DNA from: Micropterix aruncella
Taxonomy: Eukaryota > Arthropoda > Insecta > Lepidoptera > Micropterigidae
Direction: 5' to 3'
Length of the DNA stretch: 64,000 nt
Assembly: GCA_944548615.1 (NCBI GenBank)
Contig: OX155955.1
Location: 15,033,039 to 15,097,038, forward strand
A program made the position numbers and the translations under genes. Positions 1-64,000 of the stretch are shown here, piece after piece. The notes beneath the pieces are model-generated. The model saw only the letters and a list, made by a program, of their open reading frames with translations. It did not search any database and was not told where the DNA came from. Every line of letters starts with the position of its first letter. Position 1 is the first letter of the stretch.

Positions 1-1191
1 CAAAAGTTATGGAGCAATAAAGAAACGGAAAACATACATAGGTGAACTCTGAACTTATTACACTCCTTTTTTTTGGGCAATGTAAAAAGAATGTGCAATG
101 TAAAAAGAAAGAAATAGGTCAAAAAAGACGACATTGAAAATCGTATAATCGTATAATCGTATAATTAGGTCTCTTTAAATTCCCCACTACCCACACGGTG
201 CAAGTTATAAAAATAGTAAGAAGGTTTCTATTTGTGGTCTTGCTAGTTGCAGAGTTCTACGTTTAGTTTCGAGCCGATGACCCTTCTTCTATCCTATATT
301 GAGAAGCAGCTGCCACTTTTCAAGATATGAAATCCATCATATGGGAAGGTCTTCTGCAAGGGATGCTAGGTACTGGTATTCCCTGGTATCCAGGATATCC
401 TAGTCTTCAATGTAATCGCGCTGTAGTTCTATCTTCAAATAGATGATTTTGAAATAACAATAATTAAATAATTTTCAAATTCCGTTTAGGATAGACAATA
501 TGTTATTATAGCCTTAAAATATAAGCCGATCTAAGGAAAGATATTTATTTCGCGATTATATGAATAATAATAACATATATATGTGTATATATTTCTTGGG
601 GATTGAAGGAATCGGACCTAGGACCCTTACAGAAGCAAAGACCAAAACGACACCCTGCAGTTTAACCGACATACAAATTCCGGACCCTCTTCAAATAGCA
701 CTATATACACACGGATGCTCTGCAAATAGGACTAATTATATAAACATTTCAAATAGCACTATATACACACGGATGCTCTGCAAATAGGACTAATTATATA
801 AACATTTCTTCTTCTTTGGAAAACTAAAGTTTTCCTGGAACAACTGCTACGGCCATTCTATCAATAATTATGGTCATTCTATCAATTTCTTTAAACAGAT
901 TATTATCGAAATCGTTAAAGCCGCTTTTATAAAAAAAAAATTATAAAATTTAACTAAATGTACTAAACAACCCGATCGATTTCGTCTGTGTGTGCTATCA
1001 CGTTACCGCGCAGACAACGGAAAAACCGATTACGCTTTTTTTTAAACCGCCTTTTCGGGTTCTTAGGAACAAGACAATGCACTAAATCTAAAAATTGATT
1101 TTTCGCGCTATCACTAAACTTCCCGTATTGGTCGTACAAAATATAATAATCCTGCATTTTCCGGTTAATAATTCCTCCTTTTCAATTACAG
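1..1191. other. Upstream flank or intron; start exon not identified
   Basis: No convincing start exon was found. Several ATGs were tried; none gives a short leader followed by a phase-0 donor. A TATAAAAATA-like string near 205-215 is too weak to call a promoter. Around 600-680 the reverse strand has a degraded tRNA-like B-box (complement of GGAATCGGACCTA), possibly an old SINE. A 58-bp tandem duplication lies at 690-808. Confidence 0.5.
690..808. repeat. 58-bp tandem duplication (two copies)
   Basis: The stretch starting TTCAAATAGCACTATATACA at 690 is repeated exactly from 748, with identity running to 808. No mismatch is visible between the copies, which points to a recent duplication. Confidence 0.9.
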
Positions 1192-53605
<52,414 letters not shown>

Positions 53606-54058
53606 GACTGACTAACCTAGAAACGACTGAAATAGACGTAACGCAATAACAGGTAATATGCCAAAGGTGTAGGCATTCTAGTTTCAAATTCGAGAAAATT
53701 AGCAGAGGCGCAAACTATCAATATTCATTATTGCTAAATTCTCATATACTGACTCCTAGAATGACTCCACTATAATGAACCGACTTGTACCTAACTGTTT
53801 TAACTATGGAGAACCTTTTGACGCGTCATGACATGACTAAAATTTTCTTCGCTTTCTTCGCCGGCATGATCCACATCTACATTGTTCCTCTTGACACGCC
53901 TTTCGAGTAACATCTGTTGTATCGATTTCAAATTCAAATTCAACGTTTACTAACTTTATTATATCAGCGACTTTTAACACGAATTTAACACTACTTTTTC
54001 AAGCTAAAAACGTCAATTCACCCTTTCTATTTTGAATAACGTTTTTTTTCTCTTTCAG

Positions 54059-54114
54059 AGCCACTACACGAAGAGCCCGCATATTCCCATGAAAACTCGG
54101 TTGGATACTACTAA
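54059..54114 (+). CDS. Candidate alternative last coding exon with a short Tyr-ending C-terminus
   Basis: A strong acceptor (TTTTTTTTCTCTTTCAG) ends at 54058. Entered in phase 1 after a G, it reads EPLHEEPAYSHENSVGYY and stops at 54112-54114. The frame looks protein-like and matches the Tyr/His/Pro composition of the rest. The exon at 37024-37212 ends in exactly this phase, and so does a GTAAGG donor at 52845. It could instead be a purely 3'-untranslated exon joined to a CAG|GTAATA donor at 53651/53652, behind the long-form stop. Transcript data would decide. Confidence 0.5.
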
Positions 54115-54610
54115 CATCGACTATAGAAAGGGCCTAAAATGTATTGTTAAAAATACATAGCGTAGTTTTGGCTTTATTTTTGTGACTTTTGTAAAATATT
54201 TTTTTCACGTAAAAATGTACATAATTTTTAGAAATGTGCTCAAATAGAATTTATTATACCATTTTCTAGCTTTTAAATTATTTTCAAACAGCTGGAAACC
54301 AACGCTATGATTAAATGCTCTAGCATTGAAAGCCATTGGAAAGCCGAAAGTAGGAAGAATGCTGAGCGTCTAGAATTTATTTTAAATTATATTAATCTAC
54401 ATCTAATTCTTCATCGTGCAACAAAGAAATTAACTAAATTGTAATAGTAAGTGTGCAATCAATATAAATGTTTAATTTCTGGTATTTATTACATTCCATA
54501 TGAATCCTGCTATTTTATAATATTACAAAAATTGTGCCCTATTTCGTTGTAAATAGTTTCCTAGCATTATTATATTTAATTATAGAATAAAATATTAAAA
54601 TAAAAAGATA
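54115..54610 (+). terminator. 3' untranslated region and poly(A) signal
   Basis: After the candidate last exon the sequence is A+T-rich and non-coding. An AATAAA hexamer lies at 54586-54591, with a second AAATAAAA-like run just after. No AATAAA was seen between the long-form stop (53605) and this point, so both forms may share this end. A transposable element starts about 30 bases downstream. Confidence 0.55.
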
Positions 54611-54637
54611 CCGTATTATTATTACTGACATTAACAG

Positions 54638-55345
54638 TGGGGGGCGGTGTCGACTACAACCGGCGAACCCGTCACCCCAAGCTGGTATAACGATATGGGA
54701 TCGTTCTTTCAGTCGTGGGATGGGCGTAGAACATTTAGAGACTATATAGGTACAAATCTACAGTCTAGCTATGCCAACAACCCGTCAGAGACCAACGCCT
54801 TACAACTAAGCACCGGGATAATTATACAGAGGGCAGCCTCGCCCCCTGAATACCAGTTTGGAAGGATATCTCCGTCTGCAATTAACAATCAGGATACATC
54901 TTTCCTCCGGACTGGTTACAGGATCGAGGTAGCTTGCGCGGTACTCTCCCTTACGTAGCGGGGATAAGGTATCTAAATCTATCGCAAACCACGGCATCCT
55001 TTGACCGGCTCTTCACCCGGTATCGGGTAGCCGAATGATCGTTTCAAAAGTTAACAACTACCTCCGCTCTATAGGAAACAAAACTGTCTACAGACTCCCC
55101 CGGCTATCAGTCGGAATGCACAATCGATTAACTGACGCACACGGTGCGCAAACCGTCCAAGAGAGCCCGAAGGTTGACTCCTAGAGGAAACTGGCCCGCA
55201 GGCTAGAGTCCTACCAGGGCTCGCAATTCTGCGTGGAGACCGCACGATGGGTGTTGGCCCGTGAATGTGACCGATCCTGAACAAATGGGTTAACCCGTGC
55301 GTTTGTCCGACCCTACACACATGGGTCTTAGTCAACTAGTTCCCT
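54638..55345 (+). mobile_element. ~650-bp retroelement-like family, copy 6 (opposite orientation)
   Basis: Lies 30 bases after the gene's poly(A) signal. Read on the + strand it begins GTCGACTACAACCGGCGAAC and carries a 103-codon frame starting MSTTTGEPVTPSWYNDMGS at 54647. It ends near 55345 with the complement of the TAATGGGCCC-side end, altered. It belongs with copy 3. Confidence 0.8.
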
Positions 55346-55922
55346 AATAAGTATATGGTCTTAGTGGCTAAACTGCAACAGGATTCATTAACTTCCGTTA
55401 CTTGCATGAACATCCGAGGAATACGTTTTGGCTGTCAACAATTTAAACACTCATGAATAAGTCACGTTCTTTAGCGAATGTCCATTTCGTGAGCCGGCCG
55501 CCACACTTTCACCTTTTACCGAGTTGAAAACTTCATCAATCATAAACATGAGAAAACAGCGCCATCTAACATATTCTTCGCAAACTACGATCGAGCGGTT
55601 GTTTTCTTTACTGAAAACATAGACCCGATTCGAATAGTTCTCGTAAATCTTGATAGATGTCTTCTCTGAATTGTAAATAATTTTAAACAATTTCACTTTT
55701 AGATCCAGTTATTTATCTATAGAAAGTTGAATAACGAATGGATGAAAGGATATCCATATAATATCGACTAATTAAATATACAATAAAAATTTGTTAATGG
55801 TAACGATGTTCACACCCGTTTAAATAACATATTGCCCTATTAATTTTGAAAACAAGCTTTAAATTGATGAGTTACATATTATACAATGCTAACATTAAAA
55901 TAATTCTTTATCTACAACTTCT

Positions 55923-56625
55923 TTCAAGCTTCTAGGGTTTGTAATACGGCAATCCAAACACTTCAATAATATTCGGGTTATGCGCACGTTGTACAACTCG
56001 ATTGTTAGAAGTCGCATGGAAACGAATGCACCTATTTCGAATCCACATGAAGATACTTATACCCTCATGCTGGAAAAGGTACAGAAGTGTTTTTTGAGAT
56101 TTCTGTACTTCAAGCAGTACGGATATTATCCATTTTTGTATCCGACTGCATTTATCACAGGCATGGTTGGCTATAATTCTCTCTGTCTCAGAAGAGAAAT
56201 GCTGACCATGTCCTATGTTTTCAATCTAATTCGTGGTAAAACTGATAACCCTAGCTTACTAGCAAAGGTGGATCTATTCATACCAAATAATTATCTCCGT
56301 ACTCGATCGCACCATCTTTTCGCGGAGCCGTTCTCGCGCACTAACCTTACGAGGTGGAACTTGTTGGCGCGTGCTTTGCGGCGCTTAAATGAAATTCACT
56401 CGATGGCACCAGATTTCGATATTTTTACCGCCAACCCTCACTTCTTTAAATTGCAAGCTATTAATTATTTATTTTTACATGATAGCTAGTATTATACATA
56501 TCATTCTATTTGTATAGTTATGGTAATATCTTTATTAATTTTACTTTTCAATGCATTCGTTTTACTGTTATGTTGATTAGTAATAACTGAATAAACAAAA
56601 AATAAATAAATAATAAAATATTAAA
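55923..56625 (+). mobile_element. LINE 3' end (reverse transcriptase C-terminus), decayed
   Basis: The frame reads FKLLGFVIRQSKHFNNIRVM, then LYNSIVRSRMETNAPISNP (a decayed form of the usual LVRS-LEYAS-IWNP motif), and on to a stop at 56489. An A-rich 3' end with AAAAATAAATAAATAATAAA near 56600-56620 follows. It is 5'-truncated, and motif residues have changed, so it is inactive. Confidence 0.8.
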
Positions 56626-56907
56626 TCATAAAATGTGACACTCACAATAGTCCCATTTTCTTAACCGACTGCTTTAGGATCCTTTTTACTTCAGTGTCAG
56701 ATTGTTGCAAAACAGGTAATGACAGCAATACAAGCTTCCAAAAGTACCTAGTACCTCTACCTAAAAGTACCTCCAGTAATTACTTTCACTAACTTTCTTA
56801 CAGTGGAACTGAACTGCTGGGTTTTAAGGTGAACCGAGTAAGTATTATTTATCAAATTTTATGGTAGTATGAAAATAATATTTACGCTGATAACTCCATT
56901 TTAACAA

Positions 56908-57184
56908 TGGGCCCGATTGCGTTTCTTTGTGAACTAAAACTGAAATTAGTTCATGCGGACGTTAGAGCAGAACAGGAAAAGAACGATCATCGATAAAAAA
57001 TTATCTGTCGAACTTATACTCGTCCGAATAAATTTGAACACATTTCGTGCGGTGTTAGATTCAGATCACATCCCGCGAAAAAGTGACAACCCTTCATTTC
57101 ACACTCCGCTCTAGCGTATTGCCCTGTCTCGTTCACATGGACTAATTTCCGATTTTAGTTCACGAAGAAAAGCAATCGAGCCCA
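56908..57184. mobile_element. MITE with ~50-bp terminal inverted repeats
   Basis: The left end TGGGCCCGATTGCGTTTCTT continues through GTGAACTAAAACTGAAATTA. The right end is its complement with a few changes, finishing GAGCCCA at 57184. One arm of a second copy occurs at 63890-63995. No coding frame. Confidence 0.85.
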
Positions 57185-57769
57185 CGTTAGTACGAAAAAT
57201 AGCTGGTACATTAAATCAAATATCTAATAAATATTCTGACATTATTAAATTTGCAGTAAGTAAATGAATTCATAGATTTTTAGATTACTGATAAATTAGA
57301 TCAAGGCATAAATAAGTAGCTCCTAGTAGCTCCGAGTAGCTCCTAACGTGGGCTGTAACTTTAGAATCCAATCAACTCCTATATCGTATCCTCTCGAACA
57401 AAGACCGGTAATACCTGATTACAAAAACCTTAATACAAAAACCTTAAAGAGAAAAAAAATGTGAAATGAATAGGTAGGGACTTAAAAGAAATTCAGAGGG
57501 CATGTTTATCACAAGAATTTACCATATAACAGCAACACATATAACAGCAGTATTAGATTACTTATCTGTGTGATTCTAGGTGTTTGCGAATATTTTTAAT
57601 TGATTTCACGGCATTCACGGCATTAATTTATTTCACGGCAGTATTATAAGTATTTAAACCTACCTTAGTGCGATCCAGTTATTTGTGTGCGATAGTGGAT
57701 TTCTCGTGCGATCCAGTTAGTTTAGGTTTATTTAATATGTATCTGTATCTATGATTTTTCTTTCTAATC

Positions 57770-60090
<2,321 letters not shown>

Positions 60091-60491
60091 TGTTTCATAC
60101 AAAATGTAAATCCGTGATTTTCTCATCGTCAGTTGTGCGTGGCATGTTCACGTGTCGGCAAATCATCCGCTTTATTTGTTCTTGCGCCTGATAAAAAAAA
60201 AACAAAAAATGTCATAAATCACAAGGTGCTTCAATGAAAAGAATTAAACCGTGTGTTCCCCATGCTGCATAAATAGTTTAATTCAATCATGTATTGCTGA
60301 CACCCGATTGATATACTTAATTTTTGTACTTTTATATTTCTTTTTGTGTTATTATCTTAATAAAGTAGTGAACTTAATATTTATTTTGTATTCATTGTAT
60401 TACTTTCATAAAATCATAAATTAAATTCAGCTAAACTGTAACACAACATTCACGGACTGTTAGGCAGTACGAAGTTCGCCGGGTCAGCTAG
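60091..60491 (+). mobile_element. Helitron 3' end, copy A
   Basis: From ACAAAATGTAAATCCGTG to GCCGGGTCAG and CTAG at 60488-60491, a Helitron-type terminus. A near-identical stretch lies at 61326-61729. The 5' side may include the array and (AT)n tract, beginning at TCTATATAA near 57768; that is inference. Confidence 0.7.
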
Positions 60492-61729
60492 TCTATATAT
60501 ATAAAAGAAAGTCGGGTTTGTTCGGCTAGACCGATTTTCATGGTTTTTTATTTGTAGTATTTGTCTAGGAGCTAATGGGCCCATGATGAGGTGGCCACGA
60601 TGACCCATGTGTTCAGGGTCGGTCACACTCACGGGTCAACACCCATCCGATGGCCTCCACGCATGGGGTGCGAACCTGGGTAGGACACTGGGTCAACCAG
60701 TCTCCCCTGGGAATCAAACCTCTTGCGCTCCTGGACGGTCTGCGCACCGAGCGGCGCAAGCCAATCGACTGTGCTCTCCGACTAACAGTCGGGGGAGTCT
60801 GGGAACTGTATTGTTTCCTATAGAGCGGGGGTAGTTGTCTACCTTACGGCGACTGCTCTTGAAATGACCATTGGCCATCCGATCCCGGTTCAGAGTCGGG
60901 CAAAGGACGCCTTGGTCCGCGATAGATTCGGTGCACACCGTTTCACCGCTTCGTAAGGGAGAGGACCGCGCAAGCGACCTCGAACTCGGAACCAATCGAG
61001 AGACCGGAGAAATCTGCTCACAATTGGAAGCAAGGGCGCGAGGGTCGGCCCGCCAGGTAACACTGGCTATCTCGCGGTAAGGCGTTGGCTTCTTGCGGGT
61101 TGTGACGTAGCTGGACGTTTGGATTTGTTCTGTCCAAAGTCTTCTACGTTCACTGCAGGGCGACAGAACGAGAAAATCGTTAAAACGTCCTGTGGTGACG
61201 GGCTCGCCCGTTGTAGTTGACACCGCAAGTTGTAGTATTTGTCTCCGTCCCGAATAGCAGAATAACTATTAAAAACGAAAATTGGAAAATTGTCAAAAAA
61301 AATAAATAAAAGAAAAACATTTTCCCATACAAAATGTAAATCCGTGTTTTTCTTATGGTCAGTTGTACGTGGCATGTTCACGTGTCGGCAAATCATCCGC
61401 TTTTTTTTGTTCTTGCGCCTGATAAAAACAAAACAAAAAAAAGCCATATATCACAAGGTGCTTCAATGAAGAGAATTAAACCGATTGCATCCCATGCTGC
61501 ACAATATGTAAAAAAATAATTCAATCATGTCTTGCTGACACCTGATTGATATACTTATTTTTTGTACTTTTTTATTTCCTTTTGTGTTAATATCTTAATA
61601 AAGTAGTGAACCATATATTTATTTTGTATTCATTGTATTACTTTCATAAAATCATAAATTAAGTTCAGCTAATATGTTACAAGACATTCATTGACTGTTA
61701 GGCGGTACGAAGTTGGCCGGGTCAGCTGG
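60492..61729 (+). mobile_element. Helitron, copy B, abutting copy A and split by a retroelement
   Basis: Starts TCTATATATATAAAAGAAAG immediately after the CTAG of copy A and ends GCCGGGTCAG-CTGG at 61726-61729, then T. The inserted element at 60567-61229 accounts for about half the length. No Rep/helicase frame, so non-autonomous. Confidence 0.75.
60567..61229 (-). mobile_element. ~650-bp retroelement-like family, copy 7 (complete, with target duplication)
   Basis: A perfect 15-bp direct repeat TTGTAGTATTTGTCT at 60552-60566 and 61230-61244 defines the ends: AGGAGCTAATGGGCCC on the left and TGTAGTTGACACCGCAAG on the right, 663 bp. There are no inverted termini and no poly(A). A small hairpin (GGGCTCGCCC) lies near the right end. 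On the minus strand a 169-codon frame starts MSTTTGEPVTTGRFNDF. This is the reference copy of the family here. Confidence 0.9.
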
Positions 61730-62334
61730 TATAATTTATAGACTAGTCGCCTGGAACTTAGCCGTACGTGGTATGACCGGTTGGCGGTAATAGGTTTTAT
61801 TCTTGGTGCCATGCCCATTAATACAGTATTAGGTATCTGCATTTCGCACATTGTTTATATTTAGGCTATTTACCGTGAACCCACTTTCGGATTTATCCTT
61901 CCAAGAAATTCAAGAAATTCGGGTAGATATCGTAGGTTTTATAAAAACTTAATGATTCTTTTGCATATCAAAATAATTCTTTTAACTCTTTTGTCAGTTA
62001 ACGAGTTATGATTATTAGACATCAGAAGCGACGTGACGTTTTCCGCCATCACTTTCCTCCGTATCAAAGCACTCTCAGTGCAGGTAGATAGGCGTAAACA
62101 AATAAAGTAGTTAGAATGCAGCGTCCATTGAACTGTGTAATGAGCAACTTGGACTTGGCGAAGTGGGTACAACCATATCTACGGAGTAAAAGTGGAGTTC
62201 ATTGCAACCTGAAGCGAGTGCATGAATTTATCACATTAGTCAAGTTCCGCATGGTCAACAGATAAATTAATGTCTGGTATCCAGTAATGATGTAGGATCA
62301 TCGAACTTGAATAAGAGTATTTTAAACTTCCAGA
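61730..62334. other. Intergenic sequence, nothing recognised
   Basis: No gene or repeat supported. Confidence 0.5.
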
Positions 62335-62470
62335 ACCGTTGAAGCTGCTATTTTACGCATCCGTAAGAAGCCAACTCGAGTTCGCATCGGTTACCTGGAA
62401 ATCGCAGTATGGTGCTATACAAAAAACAAGGTTAGCGTTTGCCTTCGCAGAGCAAAACTTGATAATTTAT
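62335..62470 (+). mobile_element. LINE fragment (short)
   Basis: The frame reads LKLLFYASVRSQLEFASVTW then KSQYGAIQKTR, the same part of the protein as the start of the 49866 LINE (LEFASQIWNPQYG). It breaks off after about 35 codons. Confidence 0.75.
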
Positions 62471-63600
62471 TTATTTATATTATTATCAGAAACATACAGC
62501 GCTATACATTAAATAACATAATGAGGAATTATCTTAAGGCTCCCTTCCGAGTTGGCGAAACTAAAAATTTTGGTATTTTCGCAATGCCACGCGCCCGCGC
62601 GCTTTCGATATATACATATAGATGTATAGGTATACCGCGGCGACAAGGGAATGCGTCTCACCGTTGGTAGTGGCCAATTACGAATGACGATTTCGGCTAT
62701 ATAATAAATTATCAAATGAATAGTTTTATATAAAGTAAAAATTAAATTACAATAATAAAATAACTTAAGATCACGGTGTTATTTTTTATATCACTCAAAA
62801 GTATCTTTAATAAATAGAAAAAAAATAATGTTTAGACATAACATTTTTGGAAATTACGTAATTTGAAACATTTTTTTCTTATATTTTTTGTATGGAAGTT
62901 CCAAAAACTGTCTTGGTACTATGCAAAAAGACCATACGCTGATGTAAATAGTATTTTTTTAATATTGAGAATTATCTCTAAGTTTTTCAAAAACTGAAGA
63001 CAAATCTCGCTCGCTTTTATATTTTTGGAAAACAGTAACAGAATAAAGATAATTTACAATTAATATGGAAATAATTTACCAATTTCATTTTGGCGAAATA
63101 ATAGATTTTTAGACGGGCTTTTTAAAATCTGGCGTAATTGTATTAAAATTCTTTTTCATGTTCTCACAACCAGGCCACAAAATTATGCTTCATATAGCTT
63201 TTGGCCGCCATGGCCGCCACGGACTCTTAAATAAATATAATTGAAGTTTCATAGTTATTCAAAATTTTGACACTTAAGCAGTAAAAGAGGACTTTATTAT
63301 ATTTAAAAAATCAAACAGAAACAACTTTTTTACATCGAAACTTTTTTATATAACTTTTACAAAAAATAATACGATTTGTGAAACAAAAATATATAATAAC
63401 ATATAAAACAAAATACATATAAAATATGGCTGTCTTGATAAATTTAAGTTTCGAGTGAAAAAAAAAGAAAATCAATCATAAAACACTGAAAAATATAATT
63501 AATGGGTAGGTTATTTGTGTAAATCAAATATAGAATAGGCCCATTACAGATCTCTGAGGTTCCCCATGAATATTGTTTTATGAAACAGATTGGACTTTTC
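62471..63600. other. Intergenic A+T-rich sequence
   Basis: No gene or named repeat. The stretch 63290-63480 is very A+T-rich. Confidence 0.55.
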
Positions 63601-63885
63601 ACACGACTGCCCAACAAAAAGGATTGTAATGTGTTCAAGGTTCATCTATGTATGTTTTCCGTTTCTTTATTCCACGATAACTTCTAAACATTTAAACCGA
63701 TTTAGAAATGTGCAGTATTGTTAGAATCGTTATGTCATTCCGAGTGTCATAGGGCATCTTCACTGTCCAAATACCAAGTAAGTAGTTGTCTAAATATCCA
63801 AATATCAATAAATCAATATAAATGTATCGTGTTTAGTTTCAAATGAATGGTCTGATTAAGTATATTCCCGAAATACATATGTATC
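63601..63885. mobile_element. MITE with ACACGACTGCC end, copy 3 (right part missing)
   Basis: Begins ACACGACTGCCCAACAAAAA and follows copies 1 and 2 through TTAGAATCGTTATGTCATTC to about 63885. The matching right terminus is absent. Confidence 0.8.
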
Positions 63886-63889
63886 TATC

Positions 63890-63995
63890 ATTTATCGACG
63901 ATCATTTGTTTCATATTCCGCCCGAACATATTGTTCTATCCCGTTCGCTTGAACTAATTTCAGTTTTAGTTCACAAAGAAACGTAATCGGGCCCA
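63890..63995 (-). mobile_element. One arm of the 56908-type MITE
   Basis: In reverse orientation it matches the left half of 56908-57184, ending GTAATCGGGCCCA near 63995. It lies against the end of the preceding MITE at the window edge. Confidence 0.75.
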
Positions 63996-64000
63996 ATATG

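Noticed and set aside
560..787. 75-codon open frame
   Set aside because: It covers the 58-bp tandem duplication and a SINE-like relic, with no splice or codon signal.

Overview
This is a piece of a nuclear insect genome, most likely from a butterfly or moth. The reasons are its high A+T content, very long transposon-filled introns, Helitrons with the terminal pattern common in Lepidoptera, CR1/Jockey-like LINE fragments, and MITEs. There is no bacterial or viral gene organisation, and no CRISPR array or rRNA gene was seen.

One cellular gene was found. It lies on the + strand and is spread over almost the whole window. Five coding exons can be joined by splice sites and reading phase: 1192-1361, 2683-2878, 33086-33317, 37024-37212 and 52836-53605. 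They give 518 residues of one open frame ending in a stop. The start codon lies in an exon not identified here. The product looks secreted, with a hydrophobic leader, a dibasic site, Gly/Ala/Ser-rich hydrophobic blocks, a Pro/Tyr/His-rich middle and a charged C-terminal tail. I do not recognise the family. A further candidate exon at 54059-54114 would give a different short C-terminus, and a poly(A) signal lies at 54586.

The introns, above all the 30-kb one (2879-33085) and the 15.6-kb one (37213-52835), and the region downstream of 54610 are a mosaic of repeats. (1) At least eight copies of a ~650-bp retroelement-like family occur, several with target-site duplications. (2) Nine broken 3' ends of LINEs occur. 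(3) Two tandem satellite arrays (15845-18298, partly inverted, and 57999-60090) are each preceded by a long (AT)n tract and have related units. (4) Helitrons occur at 34040-34868 and as two abutting copies around 60491. (5) MITEs or fold-back elements occur at 24353, 26472, 27975, 33492, 44784, 46854, 49222, 56908, 63601 and 63890. (6) A small snap-back family (8881-9096, 34460-34530, old copy near 35440) has inverted 5' arms of different lengths and 12-14-bp target duplications. (7) tRNA-derived SINE heads lie at 4985-5080 and 10453-10640.

The main points of interest are the unrecognised secreted-protein gene with its possible alternative C-terminus, the snap-back elements, the (AT)n-headed arrays and the ~650-bp family. 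All calls come from reading the sequence; no database search was possible.
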